DNA from: JBEKJU01 sp050011095
GTDB lineage: Bacteria > Desulfobacterota > Syntrophorhabdia > Syntrophorhabdales > WCHB1-27
Assembly (NCBI GenBank): GCA_050011095.1
Contig: JBEKJU010000085.1
Location: forward strand, 1 to 20,327
Reading direction: 5' to 3'
Length of the DNA stretch: 20,327 nt
Shown: positions 6,177 through 13,207 of the stretch, one piece after another
Layout of the letters: each line of letters begins with the position of its first letter
Position numbering within the stretch: the stretch's first letter is position 1
Position numbers and translations under genes: made by a program
The notes under the pieces: model-generated
Told to the model about the DNA's origin: nothing
Databases searched by the model: none
The model's input: only the letters and a program-made list of their open reading frames with translations

Positions 6177-6940
6177 GGAAAATCTTCCCCGAGGTAGGCC
6201 TCTATCACGTGTCGGTCCTTCCTGATCTCGGCCGGTGTGCCTTCGGCGATCTTTTCCCCGAAGTCGAGGACCACGAGCCTGTCCGACAGGTTCATCACGA
6301 GGCCCATTTGATGCTCGATAATGAGGATGGTCAGGCCGAACGTCTTCTTGACCTCCCTTATATCCCCGAGAAGGTCCCGGATTTCCCTGGGGTTCATGCC
6401 GGCCCCCGGCTCGTCGATGAGAAGCAGCCTCGGGTCGGCGGCAAGGGCGCGGGCGAGTTCCAGGCGCCTCTGCTCTCCGTAAGGGAGGCTCGACGCAAGA
6501 AGGTCCGCCTTGGGGGAAAGGCGAAAGAAGTCGAGGAGCGTCATCGCCTTCTCGGCGGCCGCCTTCTCTGCCTTGGCGTATCGCTTCGATTCGAAGACCG
6601 CGCCAAGAGGCCCGTAGCCGATCCGTACCAGTATGGGGACCAGGACATTCTTCAGGACCGTTAGTCCCTTGAAGAGGCGTATGTTCTGAAAGGTTCGCGC
6701 GATGCCGAGGGAGACGGGGTGAAAGGGTTTTATGTTCGTGATATCCTTCCCGAAAAACTCGACCCTCCCCGCATCGGGCCTGTATTGCCCCGTGATCAGG
6801 TTGAAGACCGTCGTCTTGCCCGCTCCGTTGGGTCCGATGATGCCCACGGCCTCGTGCTCGTCGACGGAGAACGACAGGTTGTCGACCGCCTGCACGCCCC
6901 CGAAGCCCTTGCTCAACCCTGTGACGTCGAGCGCCTTCAC
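6170..6940 (-). CDS. livG: Liv-type ABC transporter ATP-binding protein LivG
   Basis: 256 aa from a GTG at 6940, which shares a GTGA overlap with the livM stop. This gives the family start (VKALDVTGLSKGFGG) and normal length; longer upstream readings are livM out of frame. Walker A GPNGAGKTT (36-44), Q-loop FQN (84-86), the degenerate LivG signature LPYGEQRR (152-159), Walker B LLLIDEP (172-178) and switch His210. It works with LivF to energise LivH/LivM. The C-terminus EAYLGEDF is typical of the family. Overlap-based translational coupling sets the stoichiometry. Confidence 0.95.
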   Translation of the reverse strand: MKALDVTGLSKGFGGVQAVDNLSFSVDEHEAVGIIGPNGAGKTTVFNLITGQYRPDAGRVEFFGKDITNIKPFHPVSLGIARTFQNIRLFKGLTVLKNVLVPILVRIGYGPLGAVFESKRYAKAEKAAAEKAMTLLDFFRLSPKADLLASSLPYGEQRRLELARALAADPRLLLIDEPGAGMNPREIRDLLGDIREVKKTFGLTILIIEHQMGLVMNLSDRLVVLDFGEKIAEGTPAEIRKDRHVIEAYLGEDFPC

Positions 6941-7899
6941 GTCTTGTCGATCCCGAGAAATTTCGACTCCCTTTGCGCGAGCAGGCCAAGGGGCCGCACC
7001 ATCATCAGGATGATGAGGAATATCGGAATAAAGACCCACCTCAGCTCCAGTATGCTCGAAGGGAGAACGATGCGAAGACCCTCGATGAAGGCCACCCACA
7101 AGAGGCCCGCGAAGATAGTCCCCGTGATGCTTCCCATGCCCCCTATGATGACGATGACGAGAAAGTCCACGGATTTGAGGAAATCGAAATTCGACGGATG
7201 GAGGAACGTGTAGAGGTGCGCGTAGAGGCCACCGGCGACACCCGCCAGAAAGCAGCCGTACGTGAAGGCCATCGATTTCATCCGGCCGGTGTCGATGCCG
7301 AAGGCGGTAGAGGCAAGCTCGTCATCCTTGATGCACTGCCAGAAAAGCCCGTACCGCGAGAAGATGAGATTCCTCGTCACGAGAACGAGGAAGACCAGCA
7401 CCGCGAAGACAAGCTCCAGGTTCGTTATCCTCGGGATACCGATAAAACCCCTCGAACCTCCCATCACCTCGAGGGCCTTGTCGGAATTGTCGAGAAGCAC
7501 CCGAACGAGCATGCAGAACCCGAGCGTCGCGATCGCCAGGAAGTCGTCCCGGAGCCTCAGGATGGGTTGTCCTATCAGGTAGCCGATGAGGGCGGAAAAA
7601 AGACCGCCCGCAAGCAGGATCGGGAGGAAGGCAAACACCGAGTCGACGGCCAGCACGTGGGTCAGGCAGGCGGACATGTAGGCGCCGATGCCATAAAAGG
7701 CCGCGTGGCCCAAAGAAAACTGACCGGTATATCCGTAGATGACGTTGAGGCCGAGGCTCGCGATGATCATGATGAGCGAGTAGAGCACGATCTGCTGGAT
7801 GTACTCGGTCACGAGGCCGGAAAGAAAGAGGGCCTTCACCGCCACATAGGCGATCAGGGAGACGATCAGGAAGCGCCTCGCCCTTTTCAGGAAATTCAT
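6937..7899 (-). CDS. livM: Liv-type ABC transporter permease LivM
   Basis: 320 aa polytopic inner-membrane permease. The conserved GLNVIYGYTGQFSLGHAAFYGIGAYM motif lies near residues 50-75 and the cytoplasmic coupling region near VLLDNSDKALEVMGGSRG. Several hydrophobic helices run to a C-terminal RPLGLLAQRE. The ATG (7899) lies in an ATGA overlap with the livH stop, so the start is well fixed and upstream frame extension belongs to livH. It forms the channel with LivH. Confidence 0.95.
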   Translation of the reverse strand: MNFLKRARRFLIVSLIAYVAVKALFLSGLVTEYIQQIVLYSLIMIIASLGLNVIYGYTGQFSLGHAAFYGIGAYMSACLTHVLAVDSVFAFLPILLAGGLFSALIGYLIGQPILRLRDDFLAIATLGFCMLVRVLLDNSDKALEVMGGSRGFIGIPRITNLELVFAVLVFLVLVTRNLIFSRYGLFWQCIKDDELASTAFGIDTGRMKSMAFTYGCFLAGVAGGLYAHLYTFLHPSNFDFLKSVDFLVIVIIGGMGSITGTIFAGLLWVAFIEGLRIVLPSSILELRWVFIPIFLIILMMVRPLGLLAQRESKFLGIDKT

Positions 7900-8786
7900 A
7901 CCTTCTCCCTCCGCTTTCCGAAGATGCCGTAAGGCCGGAGCAAAAGGACGGCCAGAAGGATGATGAAGATCACGCCGTCCCGGAGGGTCGAGGAGAGAAA
8001 GGCGGAGACGAAAACCTCGGAGACGCCGATCACGAGTCCCCCGAGCACCGCCCCATGGACAAGGCCGATGCCCCCGAGCACGGCGGCGATGAAGGATTTG
8101 ACGCCCGGCATGATGCCCATGAATACGTTGATCTGCGGATAGGCGAAGCCGTAGAGGATGCCGCCGATCCCGGCGAGGGCCGTGCCGATGGCGAAGGTGA
8201 AGGAAATCGTGGCGTCCACGTTTATGCCCATGAGCGAGGCCGTCTCCTGATCGTGGGAGACCGCCCTCATGGCCTTTCCGTACTTCGATTTGTAGACGAG
8301 CAGGTAGAGCAGAAAAAGGGACAGGGCGGTCACGGAAAAGATGATGATCTGGATGTTGGTGATCACGACGAGCGACAGGTCGTAGTCGACCACGTCGAAG
8401 GGCCTCGGGAAGGCAATGTAATTGGGCGTGAAAATCGCGTTGAGGCTCAAAAAATATTCGAGAAAGAGCGAGACGCCGACGGCGGTGATGAGGAGCGATA
8501 TTCTGGGGGCCGAGCGAAGCGGCTTGTAGGCGACCTTCTCCACCAGGAGCCCGAGTAAGGCGGTGGCGGCCATGGTGAGGACGAAGACGAGGTAGAGCGG
8601 CGGGTGCCATCGGGTGATGAGGTAGTAGGCAACGAAGGCGCCGAACATGAAGATGTCGCCGTGGGCGAAATTTATGAGCCGCAGCACGCCGTAGACCATC
8701 GTGTAGCCAAGGGCTATAAGGGCGTAGATGGCACCGAGCTGAAGCCCGTTCACGAACTGCTGGAGTATGTAGGCGAGATATTCCAT
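7896..8786 (-). CDS. livH: Liv-type ABC transporter permease LivH
   Basis: 296 aa. The N-terminus FVNGLQLGAIYALIALGYTMVYGVLRLINFAHGDIFM (residues 12-48) is the LivH/BPD_transp_2 hallmark. Eight or so hydrophobic segments follow, and the C-terminus is LLLRPYGIFGKR. The ATG has no evident Shine-Dalgarno, in contrast to the coupled genes downstream. It is separated from livK by a 58-bp gap containing no terminator. With LivM it forms the membrane pore of the importer. Confidence 0.94.
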   Translation of the reverse strand: MEYLAYILQQFVNGLQLGAIYALIALGYTMVYGVLRLINFAHGDIFMFGAFVAYYLITRWHPPLYLVFVLTMAATALLGLLVEKVAYKPLRSAPRISLLITAVGVSLFLEYFLSLNAIFTPNYIAFPRPFDVVDYDLSLVVITNIQIIIFSVTALSLFLLYLLVYKSKYGKAMRAVSHDQETASLMGINVDATISFTFAIGTALAGIGGILYGFAYPQINVFMGIMPGVKSFIAAVLGGIGLVHGAVLGGLVIGVSEVFVSAFLSSTLRDGVIFIILLAVLLLRPYGIFGKRREKV

Positions 8787-8844
8787 TAATCAGACGGTCA
8801 GGCGGGAACCTTCACCCGAGCGGTCCTCTTTTTGACTTTCTCTT

Positions 8845-9969
8845 TTAAGGATTCACCGAGGTCACGTACGTGCGGGCATCCTTTTCCACCCTCAGGATGA
8901 CCGCCGATTTGACCGCATCGCCATTCTTGTCGAAGCTTATCGTTCCTGTGACGCCATGGAAGTTCTTGAGCTGTGACAGGGATACCTTGAGCGATTCCGC
9001 GCCCGGCTGCTTCATCCTGTCGAGCGTCTGAAGGAGTATCATGGTCGCGTCGTAGGTGAGGGCCGCGAGGGCATCTGGTATTGTCCCGTGCTTTTCTTTG
9101 TACCTCGCGATGAACCGCTCCGCCACCTTGTCCTTCCTCGCGGGCGAATAGTGGTTCGTGAAGTATCCCCCGACAATCGCATTCCCCGCGATCTTGATAA
9201 GCTCCGGGGAGTCCCATCCGTCGGTGCCTACAAGGGTGGACCGCACCCCCTTCTCCCGGAGCTGCCTGGCGATGAGGCCGGCCTTATTGTAATAGTCCGG
9301 GATGAAGACCATATCCGGCTTCTTGACCCGTATCTTCGTTGCAAGCGCCGAGAAATCGATATCGTCTTTCTGGTAGGATTCGAACGCGACAATCGAGCCG
9401 CCGCCTTTCAGGAAGGTCGACCGGAAGACCTCCGCGAGGCCCCTCGAATAGTCATTGCCCACGTCGTAGAGGATCGCGGCCGTCTTCACCTTCAAATTCC
9501 GGAGGGCGAAGACGGCCGCGACAGTTCCCTGAAAGGGGTCCGTGAAGCACGCGCGAAAAACGTAGGGCTTGCGCTTGCCGTCGTAGACGGTGACCTTCGG
9601 GCTAGTCGCCGCATCTGTGACCATGGGCACCCGGTACATGGTGGCGATCTCGCTCACCGGTATGGCGACCTTCGACGTCAAGGGGCCAACAAAGGCGAGC
9701 ACCTTATCCTGGGTAACAAGCTTCAGCGCGGCGTTCGCCCCCTCGGTCGGGTCGTTCCTGTCATCGGCGATAACCGGGCTGATCGCGTACTTCCCGGTCC
9801 TGGAATACTCCTCCAGGGCAATGAAAAACGCGTTTTTCGACGATTCTCCGAATGTCTTCACGTCGCCCGTCAGGGGGGCCATCAGTCCTATTTTCACCGT
9901 TTCCTTCGCCCAGGCGTTGCCTGCGGCCGCGAGGAGCAGCCCTACCATGACGAAAAGGATTTTTTTCAT
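8845..9969 (-). CDS. livK: Periplasmic substrate-binding protein of Liv transporter
   Basis: 374 aa. A Sec signal peptide (MKKILFVMVGLLLAAAGNAWA, cleavage after Ala21) has no lipobox Cys, so it is a soluble periplasmic protein. The mature part is a type I periplasmic binding fold (Peripla_BP_6): KIGLMAPLTGDVKTFGESSKN, then FVGPLTSKVAIPVSEIA, and VGTDGWDSPELIKIAG in the second lobe. The start is set by AGGAG 10 nt before ATG (9969) and by the signal peptide. The operon suggests branched-chain amino acids, but the same family also binds amides, urea or aromatic acids, so the substrate is open. Read from the promoter at 10043-10071. Confidence 0.93.
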   Translation of the reverse strand: MKKILFVMVGLLLAAAGNAWAKETVKIGLMAPLTGDVKTFGESSKNAFFIALEEYSRTGKYAISPVIADDRNDPTEGANAALKLVTQDKVLAFVGPLTSKVAIPVSEIATMYRVPMVTDAATSPKVTVYDGKRKPYVFRACFTDPFQGTVAAVFALRNLKVKTAAILYDVGNDYSRGLAEVFRSTFLKGGGSIVAFESYQKDDIDFSALATKIRVKKPDMVFIPDYYNKAGLIARQLREKGVRSTLVGTDGWDSPELIKIAGNAIVGGYFTNHYSPARKDKVAERFIARYKEKHGTIPDALAALTYDATMILLQTLDRMKQPGAESLKVSLSQLKNFHGVTGTISFDKNGDAVKSAVILRVEKDARTYVTSVNP

Positions 9970-10011
9970 TATTCTTTCTTCTCCTGTGGTATGAGAGGTA
10001 CCCGTACAAAA

Positions 10012-10038
10012 CGCGCCAATTAGCGAAGGAAAGGCGCG
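10012..10038. promoter_or_regulatory. Inverted repeat at the livK transcription start
   Basis: CGCGCC (10012-10017) and GGCGCG (10033-10038) surround a 15-nt centre. The outer arm overlaps the predicted livK start point (about 10036), so it could be a repressor site or a small 5'-leader hairpin. Only 6-bp arms, so tentative. Confidence 0.3.
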
Positions 10039-10042
10039 CAAT

Positions 10043-10071
10043 ATTAAATAAAAAATAATGGATGTTGTAAA
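10043..10071 (-). promoter_or_regulatory. Promoter of the liv operon
   Basis: On the minus strand TTTACA (10071-10066), a 17-bp AT-rich spacer and TTTAAT (10048-10043): 5 of 6 matches at both boxes with ideal spacing. Predicted start near 10036 leaves a leader of about 66 nt before livK. Confidence 0.65.
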
Positions 10072-10179
10072 GTCATTTCCCGTATGCAGGCGAATCAGGT
10101 GCACGGGCGGACACGGCCGCGGACCGGACCTTCCTGGAACATGCGAAGATGGCCGCATAAGAAGGCCGATCGACCCGCC

Positions 10180-10208
10180 TTGTAACACGGACGGAACTGT
10201 CGTATACT
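10180..10208 (+). promoter_or_regulatory. Promoter of hypCDE, placed for near-leaderless start
   Basis: TTGTAA (10180-10185), 17-bp spacer and TATACT (10203-10208). The -10 ends 8 nt before the hypC ATG (10217), so transcription would begin at about 10215. Confidence 0.6.
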
Positions 10209-10216
10209 ATCTCGTT

Positions 10217-10444
10217 ATGTGTCTCGCAGTCCCGGCCCTCATCACGAAAATCGACGGCGTCATGGCGGACGCGGAGCTTGCCGGCAACGAAACTCGCGTC
10301 AATATTCTCTTCACGCCGAACGTGCGGGTGGGTGACTATGTCATCATGCACGCCGGCTATGCGATAAGCGTCATGGATAGCGCCGAGGCGGAAGAAACCT
10401 TCGAACTCCTGGAGGAGATGGCAGAATTGGATGCAGAAGAGTGA
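10217..10444 (+). CDS. hypC: Hydrogenase maturation chaperone HypC
   Basis: 75 aa HypC/HupF OB-fold protein. The invariant N-terminus MCLAVP fixes the start at 10217: Cys2, exposed after Met removal, carries the Fe(CN)2CO unit and contacts the hydrogenase large-subunit precursor. The beta-barrel segment VRVGDYVIMHAGYAI is also typical, and the tail is acidic (EEMAELDAEE). HypC works with HypD as the scaffold on which iron receives CO and cyanide. No Shine-Dalgarno precedes the ATG, in line with the promoter lying almost on top of it. It overlaps hypD by 14 nt. Confidence 0.97.
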   Translation: MCLAVPALITKIDGVMADAELAGNETRVNILFTPNVRVGDYVIMHAGYAISVMDSAEAEETFELLEEMAELDAEE

Positions 10445-11510
10445 GGCCTTTCGCGACCCCGCCGTCGTCGAGAAACTAAAAAACAAGATATGGGCCGTAT
10501 CCACAAAACCGATCAAGATCATGGAGTTCTGCGGCACCCATACGCACGCCATACACCGGTTCGGCATCAGGCAGCTCGTGCCGCCGACCATCGGCCTGTT
10601 CTCCGGTCCCGGCTGCCCGGTCTGCGTCACTGATAACACCGACATCGACCACGCCATCGCCCTTTCGAAAATTCCCGGCGTTATCATTGCGACCTTCGGC
10701 GATCTTTTGAAGGTGCCCGGCAGCAGAGAGAGCCTTCTCGCCTCAAAGGCCGAAGGGGCGCACGTCGCCATGGTTTACTCCCCCCTCGACGCCCTCACAC
10801 TTGCCGCTGATAATCCCTCCTGCCAGGTGGTCTTTCTCGGCATCGGCTTCGAGACCACCGCGCCCGCCGTGGCCGCATCGATAGTCGAGGCGGAAGGCAT
10901 GGGACTCGATAACTACTCCGTCCTGTCTATGCACAAGCTGACGCCCCCTGCCATGAGGGCGATCCTGGATTCCCGGGAGATCGACCTCGACGCCATCCTC
11001 TGCCCCGGCCACGTGAGCATTGTCACGGGATGGAAGGCGTGGCAATTTCTTCCGGAACTCTATCACATACCCGCCGCGGTGGCGGGCTTTGAGCCGGTCG
11101 ACATCCTTTTGGCCATCTCCGAGCTTGTGCGCCAGTGCGAGGAAGGGAGGCCAAGGGTGGCGAACACGTATCCGAGAGGTGTGACCCCGGAAGGGAACGG
11201 CCGGGCGAGAGAGACGATGGAACAGGTCTTTGAAAGGGGGCCCGCGAGATGGCGGGGACTGGGAACAATTCCGGCAAGCGGGATGGTCATCAGGGAGGAG
11301 TACGCGCGCCATGATGCCCGGAGGCTCTTCACCGTCGAGGTCCCCGAGTCCGCCCTTCCGGATGGGTGCCATTGCGGCGAGGTCATACGAGGCGTCATGA
11401 CGCCCGATGGATGTCCCCTTTTCAGGTGCATCTGCACCCCTTCCCACCCCATAGGACCGTGCATGGTCTCTTCGGAGGGTAGCTGCGCTGCCTACTACCT
11501 CTATGGATGA
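10431..11510 (+). CDS. hypD: Hydrogenase maturation Fe-S scaffold HypD
   Basis: 359 aa. Conserved motifs: MEFCGTHTHAI with the catalytic Cys34, GPGCPVCVT (59-67) with C62 and C65, GIGFETTAP, and the C-terminal [4Fe-4S] region holding GCHCGEVIRG and CTPSHPIGPCMVSSEGSCAAYY. HypD holds the iron with HypC and passes electrons during ligand assembly. All key cysteines are present, so it should be functional. The ATG lies within the 3' end of hypC and its own 3' end overlaps hypE by 8 nt, a tightly coupled operon. Confidence 0.97.
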   Translation: MQKSEAFRDPAVVEKLKNKIWAVSTKPIKIMEFCGTHTHAIHRFGIRQLVPPTIGLFSGPGCPVCVTDNTDIDHAIALSKIPGVIIATFGDLLKVPGSRESLLASKAEGAHVAMVYSPLDALTLAADNPSCQVVFLGIGFETTAPAVAASIVEAEGMGLDNYSVLSMHKLTPPAMRAILDSREIDLDAILCPGHVSIVTGWKAWQFLPELYHIPAAVAGFEPVDILLAISELVRQCEEGRPRVANTYPRGVTPEGNGRARETMEQVFERGPARWRGLGTIPASGMVIREEYARHDARRLFTVEVPESALPDGCHCGEVIRGVMTPDGCPLFRCICTPSHPIGPCMVSSEGSCAAYYLYG

Positions 11511-12516
11511 AAACGTGATACTCCTCGGTCATGGAAGCGGCGGAGGCTTGAGTCATGAGCTGATAGAGGGTATTTTCGTCCGCCATTTCGGTAATCCCCT
11601 GCTCCTTCCACTTGAAGACGCATCCGTCTTCCCCTTGCGTGGAGGGGGGAGAATGGCCTTCACGACAGACAGCTACGTCGTAAAGCCCCTCTTCTTCCCC
11701 GGCGGCGACATAGGCCGCCTGTCCGTCTGCGGAACCGTGAACGACCTCTCGATGCGGGGGGCGGAGCCCCTCTATTTGAGCGCTGCCTTCATCATCGAAG
11801 AGGGCTTTGCCGTCGCCGACCTGACAAGGATCGTCGTTTCCATGGCTGAGGCCGCCCGTGAGGCGGGCGTCTCGATTGTCTGCGGCGATACGAAGGTCGT
11901 GGAGAGGCGCGCCGCGGACGGCCTGTTTATCACGACTGCCGGGGTCGGCCTCGTGCCGGACGACGCGGGCGTCTCCATAGAGCACGCGAGGCCGGGCGAC
12001 GCGGTCATCGTGAGCGGCACCATGGGAGACCACGGCGTGACGATCCTGAGCCAGCGGCAGGGTCTCCACTTCAAGAGTCCCCTCAGAACCGACGCGGCGC
12101 CCTTGAACCGGCTCGTAAAGGACATGCTCGATGCCTCCTCCCGCGTCCACGTGATGCGGGACCCCACGAGGGGCGGGATCGCAACAACCCTCAAGGAGAT
12201 CGCAGCCGGCTCGTCGGTGGGGATCGATATCGACGAGGAGGCGATACCCGTCTCTGACGCGGTCAGGGGCGCGTGCGAGATGCTCGGTCTCGATTACCTC
12301 TATCTTGCGAATGAGGGAAAGCTCGTCGCCGCGGTGCCGGATGCCGACGCCGGGCGCGTGCTCGATGCAATGAAGGGGAACGTCTACGGTCGTCAGGCCG
12401 CCATAATCGGCCATGTGACATCGGAGCATCCGGGCATCGTCACAATCAGGAACGCCTTCGGCGCGAGGCGGATCGTCGAGATGCTCGCGAGCGATCAGTT
12501 TCCGAGGATCTGCTAG
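11503..12516 (+). CDS. hypE: Hydrogenase maturation carbamoyl dehydratase HypE
   Basis: 337 aa, PurM/AIR-synthase-like fold. The N-terminal GHGSGGGLSHELI glycine loop binds ATP. TTDSYVVKPLFFPGGDIGRL and CGTVNDLSMRGAEP are core motifs, and VMRDPTRGGIATTL lies in the C-terminal domain. The chain ends exactly in PRIC, the invariant tail whose Cys337 takes the carbamoyl group from HypF and is dehydrated to thiocyanate. The full set of motifs indicates an active enzyme. HypF, HypA and HypB and any hydrogenase structural genes are not in this window. Nested-hairpin element C follows 28 bp after the stop. Confidence 0.97.
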   Translation: MDENVILLGHGSGGGLSHELIEGIFVRHFGNPLLLPLEDASVFPLRGGGRMAFTTDSYVVKPLFFPGGDIGRLSVCGTVNDLSMRGAEPLYLSAAFIIEEGFAVADLTRIVVSMAEAAREAGVSIVCGDTKVVERRAADGLFITTAGVGLVPDDAGVSIEHARPGDAVIVSGTMGDHGVTILSQRQGLHFKSPLRTDAAPLNRLVKDMLDASSRVHVMRDPTRGGIATTLKEIAAGSSVGIDIDEEAIPVSDAVRGACEMLGLDYLYLANEGKLVAAVPDADAGRVLDAMKGNVYGRQAAIIGHVTSEHPGIVTIRNAFGARRIVEMLASDQFPRIC

Positions 12517-12544
12517 GGCTCGGAAGGAAATAAATGAGTCAGAT

Positions 12545-12646
12545 GGCGAAGGATTTTTGGCTGATCGGCGAGGCGCGGAAAGGCCAAATGTACTGGATGT
12601 ACATGACCTTTTCGCAACGAAGCGGGCGGACAAAAAAGAAGACGCC
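12545..12646 (+). repeat. Nested-hairpin element, copy C (plus orientation)
   Basis: Between the convergent hypE and YfgM-like genes. Outer pairing is GGCG (12545-12548) with CGCC (12643-12646), then TTTTTG (12554-12559) with CAAAAA (12631-12636). The inner stem GCGGAAAGG (12575-12583) pairs with CCTTTTCGC (12607-12615), 9 bp with one G-U. The apex is ATGTAC-TGGAT-GTACAT (12588-12604). The signature reads CGAGG-N16-GTAC-N5-GTAC-N15-CGAAG. Spacing and order match copy B closely, including the TTTTTG/CAAAAA pair. It could serve as a shared 3'-end structure for both convergent transcripts, but lacks a U-tract. Confidence 0.7.
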
Positions 12647-12689
12647 GCGCGCGCTTTCCGAAGGATGGGCCGGAATGATTGGATCGGTA

Positions 12690-13157
12690 TTACTGCTTAC
12701 TGTCGAGTTCCTTCAGGCCGGACTCCGAGAGAATCTTCACGGCGTTATTCGCGGGTCTCCTGTCTATCTCACCGTAAAGTCGCCTCGCCTCCTCTTTCAT
12801 GCCTTTCCGGACGCCGATTCTGGCGAGATAAAGTTTCGCGACATCCCTTAACCCGCCGGAACCCGTTTCCGTCACCTTCCTGAAGCTCGCCTCCGCCTTG
12901 GACAGGCCGTCTCCCTTGGGATTGACCGTGTATTCCTGAAAGGCCCTGATGCCCTGGTAGAGCGTGTACTGCGCCCTCTCATCCCTGTCTGCCCTGTAAG
13001 CGCCATAACCCCAGCCGGAAAGGGCGATCAGCACCACTAGGATGCCGGCGACAATGCAGGTTCCCCTATTCTCCTTCACCCATGCGACGGCGTCGTCAAC
13101 CGTGGACTGGAGCATATCGGGCTTTTTGATCTCATCCCTGATCTTTTTTTTCGCCAC
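12690..13157 (-). CDS. YfgM-like single-pass TPR-fold protein
   Basis: 155 aa. A basic cytoplasmic N-terminus (MAKKKIRDEIKK) is followed by one TM helix (about residues 32-54) and an extracytoplasmic part with TPR_21-like helices (YTLYQGIRAFQEY..., AKLYLARIGVRKGMKEEARRLYGEI). This matches the YfgM/ancillary SecYEG translocon group, which links the translocon to periplasmic chaperones, though this protein is shorter than the roughly 200-aa E. coli homologue. The start is GTG (13157). No proper Shine-Dalgarno is visible; the promoter at 13163-13191 would start transcription on the GTG itself. Convergent with hypE across element C. Confidence 0.7.
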   Translation of the reverse strand: MAKKKIRDEIKKPDMLQSTVDDAVAWVKENRGTCIVAGILVVLIALSGWGYGAYRADRDERAQYTLYQGIRAFQEYTVNPKGDGLSKAEASFRKVTETGSGGLRDVAKLYLARIGVRKGMKEEARRLYGEIDRRPANNAVKILSESGLKELDSKQ

Positions 13158-13162
13158 GGGTT

Positions 13163-13191
13163 ATTCCATCACATGGGAAGGGAAATGTCAA
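13163..13191 (-). promoter_or_regulatory. Extended -10 promoter, leaderless for the YfgM-like gene
   Basis: On the minus strand a consensus TTGACA (13191-13186), 17-bp spacer and TGGAAT (13168-13163) preceded by an extended TGA. The expected +1, 6-7 nt downstream, is 13157/13156, the G of the GTG start codon or the next base. Confidence 0.6.
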
Positions 13192-13207
13192 CACGCGCGC
13201 CGCGAGG

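Noticed and set aside
6177..6989. N-terminal extension of livF to a 513-residue protein
   Set aside because: The added part is livG read out of frame; the ATP-binding domain begins at the overlap start near 6176.
7900..8610. N-terminal extension of livM to 557 residues
   Set aside because: The added part is livH out of frame; the ATGA overlap at 7899 gives a normal LivM.
8863..8872. Perfect 10-bp palindrome CACGTACGTG
   Set aside because: It lies inside the livK coding end and is explained by the codons there; no second copy or regulatory context.
10058..10216. Upstream extension of hypC
   Set aside because: It covers both promoters, and the HypC N-terminal Met-Cys must be exposed for function.
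12534..12851. Plus-strand 105-codon frame after hypE, preceded by a GGAAGG sequence
   Set aside because: It crosses element C and then runs antisense through the YfgM-like gene; no recognisable domain and unlike neighbouring proteins.
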